From an uncultured Pelagimonas sp. (GTDB lineage: Bacteria; Pseudomonadota; Alphaproteobacteria; Rhodobacterales; Rhodobacteraceae), in NCBI GenBank assembly GCA_947499735.1, contig CANMPP010000001.1:1426001-1490000 (forward strand): 64,000 nt of DNA. Direction: 5' to 3'. The translations under genes and the position numbers were made by a program. Below are positions 29,202-37,837 of this stretch, one piece after another. Under the pieces are notes generated by a model that was given only the letters and a program-made list of their open reading frames with translations, did no database searches and was not told the origin of the DNA. The first letter of the stretch is position 1; every line of letters begins with the position of its first letter.

Positions 29202-30400
29202 GCGTTTAATTTTCCCAGTCGTGCACGACGCACCCCTATCAAACCAAGCGCGGAAAGCAACAGGATACCGCCAGCAGGCAATGGCACAGGCGCGACATCT
29301 GTTGTCAGGTAACGATCAACGATTTCGCCTGATAGGGAATAGATATACGCGCTTGTCCCGGATGTGCGTGCGACAAGAGTATCCCCATATAGCTCCAAAG
29401 TCATTCCAAAGCTGTAATTGCCGGCGGAGGCTTCGATCAACCCGATCTGCTCGCCCGTAGTAACATCATAAAGATAAACCGCACCCGATCCATTCTCGCC
29501 ATTTTGGCCATACGCGCCTACAGCCGCAATATCGCCATGGATCGCGACAGAGTATCCATAGTACGTATCATCCTCATCAATACCTGAACGCAGTTCGAAC
29601 AATCTTTCGCCCGTTTCGGCATCAAAAATATAGACCTCTCCTTCCCAGTCTTCCGTACTATTGAAATAATTATCCTTATAGACCCCAGGAGCGCCGGAAA
29701 TTGCCGTTGTTCCAAACACATCAACATCCGTGCCGAATTCGGCAAAGTCTGAATTTTCATATGAGAGGCTCGGTTGATAAGTAAAACTACTCATAGAGGC
29801 GCCAGTCGTAGCGTCATAAGTATAGACCGCCCCCATGCATGTGTAACCACCGCAAGGATCGCCATAGATTACCGTTTCACCCTCGATCGCAACGGACCAT
29901 GCATTTCCTTCAGAGAAAGAAGAAATTTGCTCGCCTGTTGTGACATCGAAAACATGTGTAGTATTTCCAGACCACGAAAGCTCATTGACCACAGCAAGAT
30001 CACCCGAAAGATCCATATCGAAAAAGAATTCACCCGAGCTGTAACTTCTGTCAGGTTCAAAAACACCAAGTTGCGCACCCGTCTCGACATCAAAAATGTA
30101 AACGATCCCCCCGTCTGACGTGTAGCCGGAAACCACCGCGTAGTCGTCGGACAAACCCGTTTGCCAACCAACAGTGCCACCCGCCAAATCGGTTGGAACA
30201 AATGTTTTCACCAAATCCCCGGTCGTTTTGTCGTAAAGGTTGGTATTGAGCAAAACATAGTCCTCTGAAATGCTCGCAGACCCCAACTCTCCTTGACGGA
30301 AATCACCTTCGACTTTTGCAATCTCTGTGATCGTCAAAGTAGCCGCATTCGCGACAAAGGGGAAACATACCGCCATGGCGGCCGCCCGTAAAATACGCAT
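29198..30400 (-). CDS. FG-GAP/beta-propeller-like surface protein with VPLPA C-terminal sorting signal
   Basis: The 400-residue protein has a signal peptide (1-19), then repeats of about 50 residues built on AIHGDIAAVGAYG and YLYDVTTGEQIG units, as in FG-GAP or PQQ-type propellers. The C-terminus is the roseobacter sorting signal: VPLPAGG, a hydrophobic helix, then RRAR. Such proteins are processed by an exosortase-type system and exported to the surface. A second gene of this type lies at 56767-58063. No exosortase gene is in the window. Confidence 0.8.
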   Translation of the reverse strand: MRILRAAAMAVCFPFVANAATLTITEIAKVEGDFRQGELGSASISEDYVLLNTNLYDKTTGDLVKTFVPTDLAGGTVGWQTGLSDDYAVVSGYTSDGGIVYIFDVETGAQLGVFEPDRSYSSGEFFFDMDLSGDLAVVNELSWSGNTTHVFDVTTGEQISSFSEGNAWSVAIEGETVIYGDPCGGYTCMGAVYTYDATTGASMSSFTYQPSLSYENSDFAEFGTDVDVFGTTAISGAPGVYKDNYFNSTEDWEGEVYIFDAETGERLFELRSGIDEDDTYYGYSVAIHGDIAAVGAYGQNGENGSGAVYLYDVTTGEQIGLIEASAGNYSFGMTLELYGDTLVARTSGTSAYIYSLSGEIVDRYLTTDVAPVPLPAGGILLLSALGLIGVRRARLGKLNA

Positions 30401-30677
30401 ATAAAATTCCTTGCATTATATGCACTTAAGCAATTTTTATTAATATAAATTTTTCTTCAAAATTATTAATAATTTTTTAAAATCAGACACTCAAGTAAAG
30501 AAATTTTAATTTCTCGCTTCTCGAAAAATTCCTTGCAACAGTGCACCAAAATTCATCACCCACCAATAGCCCCCCGCAATATTTCCGCTGCGACGGCCCT
30601 CTGGGCATTGCGTGATGATCTTTACGTTTCGTCACGAAAAGCTTATGTAAAAGCTCAGCTAAGTTTTGAGGCCATTG

Positions 30678-31052
30678 ATGACTGATACAAGTTCCCAACA
30701 AGACGCACCGATGGAAGGCACGCCTCTGATTGCGCCTTCCAGCACCGAGCACGCACTCTTTGACAATGTGGTCGAGGCCATCCGCACGGTTTACGATCCA
30801 GAAATCCCAGTGAATATCTATGATTTGGGCCTGATTTATACAGTCGATATCAATGACGAAAACGAGGTCCGCATCATCATGACGCTGACCGCGCCGGGCT
30901 GTCCTGTTGCAGGTGAAATGCCGGGCTGGGTTGCAGAGGCGATTGAACCTCTGCCGGGCGTGAAACAGGTGGACGTCGCGTTGGTCTGGGAACCACCCTG
31001 GGGTATGGACATGATGTCTGATGAAGCCCGTCTAGAACTCGGCTTTATGTAG
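30678..31052 (+). CDS. sufT: SufT/PaaD-like DUF59 (MIP18 family) Fe-S assembly factor
   Basis: The 124-residue protein is a DUF59 domain with an N-terminal tail. Family signatures are AIRTVYDPEIPVNIYDLGLIY and LTAPGCPVAGEMPG with the conserved cysteine. SufT helps mature Fe-S proteins. The ATG at 30678 follows GAGG; a TTG 12 bases before is less likely. It lies 16 bases before a 4Fe-4S protein gene, which could be its client. An A-type carrier gene lies at 38600. Confidence 0.82.
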   Translation: MTDTSSQQDAPMEGTPLIAPSSTEHALFDNVVEAIRTVYDPEIPVNIYDLGLIYTVDINDENEVRIIMTLTAPGCPVAGEMPGWVAEAIEPLPGVKQVDVALVWEPPWGMDMMSDEARLELGFM

Positions 31053-31068
31053 TTCGTCCAAGGTCAGC

Positions 31069-31734
31069 ATGCAAAACTTTGCCGCCAGACTTGCCCGCCA
31101 TGGGTTGGAAATGAGCGGCGGGTTTGACATCGCAACGGATCCTGCATTTCCAGAAGATGCGTCATTCTTAGCGTTGATTGGAACCGACACCACACGGTTT
31201 TGGCCAATCTTTAGCGCATCTCCTGAATACAGGTCTGGCCACCCCCATGCGATGGATGTCTGGAGCAGACGTGTCATATCTCAAATCATCGATGAGATCT
31301 CTCAACACGGTATCGAACTAACGGCCTATTTCCCATTCGGCGGCCCCCCTTGGCTCCCATTTACAAAATGGGCCGAGGCCGGCGAAGGTGCTTGCGTTTC
31401 GAAAGCGGCTTTGCAAATTTCTCCACGGCGTGGATTGTGGATGGCCTATCGTGCGGCCATCGCCCTGCCCTTTACACCTGACAGTTTGCCCAAAGAAACA
31501 CCCAAACAATCCCCGTGCGAGGGCTGCCCTGCCCCGTGCACGACCTCCTGTCCTGTTGATGCCATTCGAGACGGGGTTTACGATGTAGATACATGTCGCA
31601 CCCATCTGCGCAGTGGCCGGGATGTCAAATGCCACGATGGATGTCTGGTGCGATTGGCCTGCCCGGTTGGAACGCCGCCCGTATTGGAACAGCGACGCTT
31701 TCACATGCGGGCCTTCACGTTTCCCGCAGCTTAG
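31069..31734 (+). CDS. 4Fe-4S protein resembling a QueG-type reductase fragment
   Basis: The 221-residue protein has a ferredoxin-like cluster CEGCPAPCTTSCPVDAI (about residues 148-164) and further cysteines at CRTHL, CHDGC and CPVG, enough for two clusters. The N-terminal part is shorter than in epoxyqueuosine reductase QueG and has no clear cobalamin site. The product is probably an electron-transfer or reductase protein. It follows sufT closely and ends in a 4-base overlap with the convergent ATPase gene. Confidence 0.65.
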   Translation: MQNFAARLARHGLEMSGGFDIATDPAFPEDASFLALIGTDTTRFWPIFSASPEYRSGHPHAMDVWSRRVISQIIDEISQHGIELTAYFPFGGPPWLPFTKWAEAGEGACVSKAALQISPRRGLWMAYRAAIALPFTPDSLPKETPKQSPCEGCPAPCTTSCPVDAIRDGVYDVDTCRTHLRSGRDVKCHDGCLVRLACPVGTPPVLEQRRFHMRAFTFPAA

Positions 31735-32459
31735 CGCAATCGCTGCAAGAATTGCTGTGTCTCTGGTTTTTGGGGCGCGTCAAAAATTTGCTCCGGTCGC
31801 CCCTCTTCGACGATGTGACCTTGATGAAGGAAGCATACTTTGTCTGCTGCTTCCCGCGCGAAATCCATCTCATGCGTGGCCAGCACCATCGTCATACCAG
31901 CGCCTTTCAGGGTGCGCAAAACATCCAGCACCTCGCCAACCAATTGCGGATCAAGCGCGGCGGTAATTTCATCCATCAACAACACTTCGGGCGACATGGC
32001 CAATGCACGTATGATCGCAACCCTTTGCTGCTGCCCGCCTGACAATTGATCCGGATAGGCATCGATGCGTTCGCTCAGATTGAAACGTTCAAAAAGCGCC
32101 TCAACTTCGCTGCGCAAATCGGACCGCGTGCGCCCATGCACCCGACGTGGGGCCAGCATGACATTTTCCGCTGCTGTCATATGGGGAAAGAGATTGTAGC
32201 TTTGAAACACCATACCGATGCGCCGACGGATCGGTTCAGGATCTAAACCCGGTTCGGCAATATCAACATCGTCCAGATAGATCGCGCCATCATCGATCGG
32301 TTCTAACAGATTCAAACACCGCAAAAGCGTCGACTTACCAGACCCGGAAGCCCCGATCAGGCACGTTAACTGCCCCTCTTCAATGCTCAGGTTGATATCA
32401 GCGCAGACCAGATTGCCCGCAAAAGATTTCTTTAGGTTCTCACAGCGCAATTTGACCAT
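31731..32459 (-). CDS. Polar amino-acid ABC transporter ATP-binding protein
   Basis: The 242-residue ATPase resembles GlnQ/HisP. Walker A is GASGSGKST, the signature is LSGGQQQRVAIIRAL, Walker B is VLLMDEITAALDP, and the H-loop is LATHEMDFA. The start at 32459 is one base after the permease stop and gives MVKLRCENLKKSF. It is the second gene of a two-gene operon. Confidence 0.92.
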   Translation of the reverse strand: MVKLRCENLKKSFAGNLVCADINLSIEEGQLTCLIGASGSGKSTLLRCLNLLEPIDDGAIYLDDVDIAEPGLDPEPIRRRIGMVFQSYNLFPHMTAAENVMLAPRRVHGRTRSDLRSEVEALFERFNLSERIDAYPDQLSGGQQQRVAIIRALAMSPEVLLMDEITAALDPQLVGEVLDVLRTLKGAGMTMVLATHEMDFAREAADKVCFLHQGHIVEEGRPEQIFDAPQKPETQQFLQRLR

Positions 32460-32460
32460 A

Positions 32461-33282
32461 TCAGTGCCCCTGCGCTTTGCGCTGTTTCGCCACCAGATAA
32501 TCCGCATAGCGCGTGGCTGGGATGGTCACGACCAGAAAGATCAGGGCGGCCCCAACATAGGGCGTAAAATTGGCCAAAAGGGATTTTTGCACCCCGGCTT
32601 GGCGAAAGATCTCAACAGGGCCAATAAACGACAATAGGGCCACATCTTTTTGCAGCGCGATCAGCATGTTCATATTGGCCGGCATGACCCGGCGCAGCGC
32701 TTGGGGCAGAACCACGTCACGCATGATATCCCATTGCGATAACCCTAACGACGCCGCAGCCGCCCGTTGCGAAGGATGGATGCTATCGATGCCCGCCCGA
32801 AATACCTCGGCCACATAGGCGGAATAGGTCAAAACCAGCGCCACGGTCCCCCAGATATAGGGCGAATTCCACGGACGCATCAGGCCAAGCCCCGGAATGC
32901 CAAACCCAATAAGATACACGACCAGAATAACCGGAACACCGCGAAACACATCGACAAAGACAGCTCCAAAAATCCGCAACGGGAACAATGCCGGTTTTCG
33001 CGTATCCCGACACAGTGCAATGATCAGGCCAAGAATGGCAATCAAAGGCGCGGACCACAGGAAAATCGCGATATCCCACCAAAACGCATCCAGCAATTTG
33101 GGAAACGTGCGGGTGAAGACCTCGGCGTTGAAGAAACTCTTTTGCACCGCAGGCCATCCCGGCGCGCGCGGCACCAAAAAGACCAATGCGGCCAAAACGA
33201 TACTGGTCGACACAGCCGCAATCACCATCCCCCGCTTGCGCAGACGGTTTTCGTAAATTTGGCGACGCGTTTTTTGAATCAT
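32461..33282 (-). CDS. Polar amino-acid ABC transporter permease
   Basis: The 273-residue permease of the HisM/GlnP class has a membrane helix near residue 25, about four more, and the docking loop AAAASLGLSQWDIMRDVVLP. VFRGVPVILVVYLI is typical of the class. One permease gene suggests a homodimer. The likely binding protein is 2.9 kb upstream (36196-37011) on the same strand, past a LysR and two GST genes. Confidence 0.9.
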   Translation of the reverse strand: MIQKTRRQIYENRLRKRGMVIAAVSTSIVLAALVFLVPRAPGWPAVQKSFFNAEVFTRTFPKLLDAFWWDIAIFLWSAPLIAILGLIIALCRDTRKPALFPLRIFGAVFVDVFRGVPVILVVYLIGFGIPGLGLMRPWNSPYIWGTVALVLTYSAYVAEVFRAGIDSIHPSQRAAAASLGLSQWDIMRDVVLPQALRRVMPANMNMLIALQKDVALLSFIGPVEIFRQAGVQKSLLANFTPYVGAALIFLVVTIPATRYADYLVAKQRKAQGH

Positions 33283-33478
33283 AAGATGAATTGAGAATTG
33301 ATTGCCGTTTCAAAAGAGCATTGGCATCACTTCGCCTTAGGTTCAAGTCGCGTGGTGAAATCATTGACACTGATCAGAACCCGATTACAGGTCCCGCAAA
33401 TGGAAACGGCAATCGAACGTTCCGGTCATATTGGGGAATATGGTTTGCTCGCTCGGACCTGACTGAGGATTTCCGCCC

Positions 33479-34351
33479 CTAAGACCGGAACAAATCAGCA
33501 TGTTTCTTAAAATGGGGCACCAAAATTTCACGGAACGCCCGTAATTTTTCTGACGGCCACACATCTGCATGGCTGACAACCCAGATATCCAAATAGGGCT
33601 TTGGCGGAAGCACGGGAACCTGGACCAAACCATCCGTCTGGCGCCCTAAAAACATTGGCAGGCGAACAACCCCCAATCCCGCTTGGGCTGCAGCGATCAT
33701 GGAACTCATATCGCTAAACCGAAACCGCATTTGGTGGTTGGGATAGGCTGGATTGCAGGGTTGGGGCACGGCCGGATTGCCATCATGAACGATCCAATCA
33801 ACCACTTTATCTGGATCTTTTTGGATATGTTTGGCCATCTCGACACTGGCAAAGCTCGCATGATCTTGACCACTTAAACGCAAACCTTTCAGTGTATCGC
33901 CCGGTTCATTGCTGATCCGAATGGCCAAATCTGCCTCAAGCCGGTTCAAATCCAGAAGATCATTGGTCGCCACTATCCGCAGTTCGACCTGCGGATAGGC
34001 GGTTTGAAACTCATCCAGAATGGGTAAAAGGAACCCAGAGATCAAAAGTTGCGGCGCAGTCAGAGTTAACCGACCAGTCAAGCCGCGATCCCGTCCCTGC
34101 AAAGCCCGACGCAGATCATGTTCGTGGGTTTCCATCCGGGCGGCATGTTCGGCCACGCGATGGGCCGCATCTGTTGGTCGATACCCGTCTGGCAAGCGTT
34201 CGAACAAAATTGTGCCCAGCGCATCCTCCGCACGTTTCATGCGGCGCGCAACAGTTGTGTAACTAACACCCATCGCGCCAGCCGCTTCGGCCAAGGTACG
34301 GTGACGCACCAACAGCATCACAGATCGTAGATCATCCCAAGAAACATCCAT
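33479..34351 (-). CDS. LysR family transcriptional regulator
   Basis: The 290-residue protein has a winged HTH (RTLAEAAGAMGVSYTTVARRMKRAEDAL) and a LysR-type effector domain, in which LPMFLGRQ lies near the end. The start at 34351 puts the HTH in the standard place; an extension of 19 codons is open but unlikely. It is divergent from the DUF1330 gene across 100 bases and probably controls it. Confidence 0.88.
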   Translation of the reverse strand: MDVSWDDLRSVMLLVRHRTLAEAAGAMGVSYTTVARRMKRAEDALGTILFERLPDGYRPTDAAHRVAEHAARMETHEHDLRRALQGRDRGLTGRLTLTAPQLLISGFLLPILDEFQTAYPQVELRIVATNDLLDLNRLEADLAIRISNEPGDTLKGLRLSGQDHASFASVEMAKHIQKDPDKVVDWIVHDGNPAVPQPCNPAYPNHQMRFRFSDMSSMIAAAQAGLGVVRLPMFLGRQTDGLVQVPVLPPKPYLDIWVVSHADVWPSEKLRAFREILVPHFKKHADLFRS

Positions 34352-34451
34352 ACATGCATTTTTGCACATCGAAATCACAAACACACGCGTTTTCGCACGC
34401 ACCATCACTGTCTAGCATCGCAGCATCATAGTTTAGCGAAAAGGACATCCC

Positions 34452-34733
34452 ATGATCTATGCCTACGTCGAATTAAGCGTCACAAACCCAACAGCTTTGG
34501 CGCAATACCGCGACGGTGCAGCGGCCGCGCTTGCAAAACATGGCGGCAAAGTCGAAAGCAGCACCCGCGATTTTACACCATTGGATGGCGCACCTCAGGT
34601 TCCAGATGCTGCAGCCCTGTTAAGTTTTCCAACAAAGGAGAGCGCGCTTGCCTGGGCGAATGATCCCGAACTTGTCGCATTACACGATTTACGCAGAAAT
34701 GCAGGTGGATCAAAGATCCTTTTGCTAGGATAG
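34452..34733 (+). CDS. DUF1330 family protein
   Basis: The 93-residue protein is a dimeric alpha-beta barrel of the DUF1330 type. It begins with IYAYVELSVTNPTALAQYRD and continues ALAKHGGKV, LSFPTKESALAWAND and ALHDLRRNA. No enzyme activity is established for the family. An AAAGGAC precedes the ATG. It is the divergent partner of the LysR gene. Confidence 0.8.
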   Translation: MIYAYVELSVTNPTALAQYRDGAAAALAKHGGKVESSTRDFTPLDGAPQVPDAAALLSFPTKESALAWANDPELVALHDLRRNAGGSKILLLG

Positions 34734-34754
34734 CCCTACTAGGCTGAATGCAAC

Positions 34755-35372
34755 CTAGGCCACACCATTTCTACAAAACTGTTCAAACCCGGGCCGGTCA
34801 GACATCCGGCCCATCCATTCCGAAACAGCAGGCAGATCCGGGCGCTCCATCGGCGTCATTTCCCAACGATTGGTGGACAAGGCCAAAACGATATCAGCCA
34901 GCGTAAATGCATCGCCGCAGATAAAGGGCCCAGCGCGCTGCAAATGATTTTCCAACAGCGACATTGCCGTATTCCAGCTGGCGATACTCTCATCCTGCAC
35001 GGCGATATCTGCGAATTTTGGATGTTTGCGCACCCGCCCCATAAACACCCCACGCCAAGCATTGTTAAGATCGCTGACCTGCCAATCCATCCAGGCGTCG
35101 ATCTGCGCCCGCTTGGCTGGGTCTACGGAAAACAACGACGTTTCGCATTTACTGGCAAGATATCGGCAAATTGCATTGGATTCAGACAAAACCAAACCCC
35201 CATCGATCAGAACTGGCACCAGTCCTTTGGGATTCAAACGTAGAAAATCGGGATCAGATGTGGTGCGCGTAGCCCCACCCCAATCCTCACGATCCAAGGC
35301 TAGGCCCAGCTCAGCACCGGTCCAGAGCACTTTGCGCACGTTAATCGAATTGGGTTGGCCCAAGAGTTTCAT
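34755..35372 (-). CDS. Glutathione S-transferase family protein
   Basis: The 205-residue protein has a thioredoxin-like N-terminal domain with SINVRKVLW and the glutathione-binding LSESNAICRYLA, followed by a helical C-terminal domain with FTLADIVLAL. GGAG six bases before the ATG at 35372 favours this start over one four codons earlier. Substrate unknown. Confidence 0.88.
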   Translation of the reverse strand: MKLLGQPNSINVRKVLWTGAELGLALDREDWGGATRTTSDPDFLRLNPKGLVPVLIDGGLVLSESNAICRYLASKCETSLFSVDPAKRAQIDAWMDWQVSDLNNAWRGVFMGRVRKHPKFADIAVQDESIASWNTAMSLLENHLQRAGPFICGDAFTLADIVLALSTNRWEMTPMERPDLPAVSEWMGRMSDRPGFEQFCRNGVA

Positions 35373-35446
35373 AGATCGCTCCATTCGACGCCATTCATAA
35401 TTTAGTTCGTTTCATCTTAGCGTCTCCACCCAACAATCGCGCCCAT

Positions 35447-36037
35447 TCAATTGGGTAAAGGTCGCGTGGATTGCATGTCGGGCTCATGAGCAAAGCGTTG
35501 AACCCAGTTCAAAATAGTCGGTGCGTTGGCCGACCAGTCGACATCCATGCCGCGATCTATGGCGATATCAAGTGTGCACGCTATCGTCAGGGCCGTAAAG
35601 TCAACCGTGGCAGGGGCCGTCCATTGCACCTCCAACCATGTCAGGACCTGCCCAGCGCGAAACGTTTCATAGGCCAATACAGGTTCTGAGGATTGACCAA
35701 CTGGACGGGCGTTTTCGCGCAACCAAACGGCCACCCCATCAAGGAAGCCAAAGGCGATATGCCTCATATATGTTGTCTCTACGGTTTCGTCTGGGAACCA
35801 CTGTTTGCGCCCCGCTTTCTGATCGAAATACGCGCAAATGTCCCTGGTATCCGCCAACCGGGTTTCACCATCTTGCAGCATCGGGACCCGAGCCAGAGGT
35901 GCTATTTCGAAATACGACGTATTTACATCACGCGTCTTTGCTTCAATCTCTGTGATTTGATCTACCAATCCCGACATACGTGCAGCAACGCGTGAAATCC
36001 GCGCATATGGCGAGTTGGGTGTGTAATAGAGTTCCAT
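35447..36037 (-). CDS. Glutathione S-transferase-like protein
   Basis: The 196-residue protein begins MELYYTPNSPYARISRVAARM, a GST thioredoxin fold. The usual Glu-Ser-x-Ala-Ile glutathione motif is changed to DTRDICAYF, so binding may be altered. It is the second GST gene on this strand, 75 bases upstream of the first. Its substrate is unknown. Confidence 0.75.
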   Translation of the reverse strand: MELYYTPNSPYARISRVAARMSGLVDQITEIEAKTRDVNTSYFEIAPLARVPMLQDGETRLADTRDICAYFDQKAGRKQWFPDETVETTYMRHIAFGFLDGVAVWLRENARPVGQSSEPVLAYETFRAGQVLTWLEVQWTAPATVDFTALTIACTLDIAIDRGMDVDWSANAPTILNWVQRFAHEPDMQSTRPLPN

Positions 36038-36195
36038 GTGCTCGCCTCTGTCTCTGCCTTTGCGCCGCTTACCATGAAAACGCAGTTCTCTATCCGTCCC
36101 ACGCGCTAGACATTACACCCGCACCGTCCAAATAAAATGCGCAACTGACAGTTTCCGCCAGCTGTGCAATTATTTTCAGACTTGTGCAACTTGGC

Positions 36196-37011
36196 CTATT
36201 CCACCAATGGCACGCCTGTCGCCTCTTGCAGCCACTCCGCTTCGATCTCGGCTAGTTTTCCGCTGTCTTTTAGTGCTGTGATGGCCGCATCAACACAAGG
36301 TTTTAGCGCGCTGCCCTCTTCCATCAGCATGCCAAATAGATCTGGGTTGTCACTACGCTCTGCCGGGAATTGACCGATCACCGCGCCGCCATCTAGGACA
36401 ACCGCTGACAGATATAGCGCTGTGGGCAGATCAAACAGGGCTGCATCGACCTGATTGGCCTTCATCGCCTCAACCACATCGGCATTATCCCCATAAAGCA
36501 GCGGGTCTTTTGCCGGGTCGATCACATCCATCAACATGGTCACACCTGTTGTGCCCGCCATGCCGCCCCAAACGACGTCTTTCAATGCATCAACTTCCGG
36601 CACCGTGGCCGCCGCCGCCTTGTTTACCAGCACCGCCATAGGCGCCGCATAATACGCCTCTGAGAAATCAACGATCTTATCGCGATCTTCCGTGATCGAG
36701 AATTGCTGCATGTTCAGGTCAAAGCTTTTAGCACCCGGCTGGATCGCCTCGTCAAAGCTGGTACGCACCCATGCAACCGCATCCGCATCAAACCCCATTT
36801 CCGCCGCCACAGCATAGGCAACAGCCGCCTCAAACCCGGCCCCTGCTTCTGGCGCATCATCCATAACCCAAGGGTAATAGGCAGGATTGCCCGTGGCAAA
36901 AGTCAATGTCCCATCCGTCAGCGTTTTACCCGCCGCACATGTGTCAGCAAAAGCAGCACCGGTTAGGCAGGTCGCAACAAGCGTTGTGGTCAATAGGGTA
37001 CGGAGTGTCAT
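36196..37011 (-). CDS. Polar amino-acid ABC transporter substrate-binding protein
   Basis: The 271-residue protein has a signal peptide (1-22, AFA-D) and the family-3 solute-binding fold: LTFATGNPAYYPWV near the start and FDLNMQQFSITEDRDKIVDF in the middle. It is probably the binding protein of the 31731-33282 transporter, although three genes lie between. It is divergent from satD across 217 bases. Confidence 0.88.
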   Translation of the reverse strand: MTLRTLLTTTLVATCLTGAAFADTCAAGKTLTDGTLTFATGNPAYYPWVMDDAPEAGAGFEAAVAYAVAAEMGFDADAVAWVRTSFDEAIQPGAKSFDLNMQQFSITEDRDKIVDFSEAYYAAPMAVLVNKAAAATVPEVDALKDVVWGGMAGTTGVTMLMDVIDPAKDPLLYGDNADVVEAMKANQVDAALFDLPTALYLSAVVLDGGAVIGQFPAERSDNPDLFGMLMEEGSALKPCVDAAITALKDSGKLAEIEAEWLQEATGVPLVE

Positions 37012-37147
37012 TGTGGATCCCTCTTGGTTCTCTTTAGTTGTCTATTCATGGACCATTAGGTCCTATTTGGGCTTAGTCTTTGCCCCCTGTCACGCTTTGT
37101 CCAGTGCAATACAAGATCTAGGACTGTTCAAACTATGCTTTTCACGG

Positions 37148-37214
37148 AAAGAAGGCATTTAAGGCATCCCTCGCCCAAAGAAGGCGTTTTCACTTTCTTT
37201 TTACAAAAGAAGGC
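37148..37214 (+). repeat. Three direct repeats AAAGAAGGC, 29 bases apart
   Basis: AAAGAAGGC occurs at 37148, 37177 and 37206, each exactly 29 bases from the next. The third copy lies between the likely -35 and -10 regions of the satD promoter. Regular spacing and position suggest an operator array. Confidence 0.8.
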
Positions 37215-37228
37215 TATATAACCATCTT
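37192..37228 (+). promoter_or_regulatory. Probable satD promoter, possibly leaderless
   Basis: TATATAAC at 37215-37222 looks like a -10 element 7-14 bases before the ATG at 37229. Transcription would then start at or beside the start codon. There is no Shine-Dalgarno sequence, consistent with a leaderless message. A repeat copy fills the spacer. Confidence 0.45.
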
Positions 37229-37837
37229 ATGGAATACGCAGTCCTTACAGGCGATATCATAGGCTCAACACAGCTCACCTCAGGCGAGTTGGATAAATTG
37301 ATGTGGCTCTTGAGCAAGACTCAATACTATCTATCCCATTGGCCGGACACGCAGGCCTATTTTGCGCGTCGTGGTGGGGATGGATGGCAAATGGTGCTGA
37401 GCAATCCAAAATATGACCTACGCGCCGCACTCTACATCCGTGCCAGACTTTTGACGACAAAGCTCCCAAATGGGGCAACACGGATCGCACTGGCCAGCGG
37501 TGATGGAGATATGGCAGACCAAAATGACCCCAATCGCGGGCATGGTCCGGCCTTTACCGCCTCTGGCCGTTTGCTAGAGACACTGAAAGCGCGGTCTCAA
37601 ATGGCGCACGCCGGGTCGGGGGCGGAAAACGCCTGTATCGCACTGGCAGATCATATCAGCCAAGGCTGGACACAGGCCCAGGCCCGCGCCCTACGCGCAG
37701 CCTTACCACCAGAATCCGGGCCACGTGCACAGGCGGCAGCCAAGCTGGGGATTTCCCGTCAATCCGTCAATGATGCGCTTTGGTCAGCGGGCTTTCCCGC
37801 CATTGAGCGCGCATTGTCCTCTTGGGAGAGCCCATAA
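37229..37837 (+). CDS. SatD-like protein: class III cyclase-like fold plus helix-turn-helix
   Basis: The 202-residue protein matches the SatD family. Residues 1-120 have the landmarks of a class III nucleotidyl cyclase: LTGDIIGST with Asp9, RRGGDGWQMVL with Asp51, ATRIALASGDG, and GPAFTASGRL with Arg114. The usual asparagine of the last motif is Thr110, so activity is uncertain. The C-terminal part (about 165-195) is an HTH with AAKLGISRQSVNDALW. It abuts the DUF3307 gene with no spacing. The three repeats upstream may be its own operator. The known SatD function (acid tolerance and secretion in streptococci) is poorly defined. Confidence 0.75.
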   Translation: MEYAVLTGDIIGSTQLTSGELDKLMWLLSKTQYYLSHWPDTQAYFARRGGDGWQMVLSNPKYDLRAALYIRARLLTTKLPNGATRIALASGDGDMADQNDPNRGHGPAFTASGRLLETLKARSQMAHAGSGAENACIALADHISQGWTQAQARALRAALPPESGPRAQAAAKLGISRQSVNDALWSAGFPAIERALSSWESP

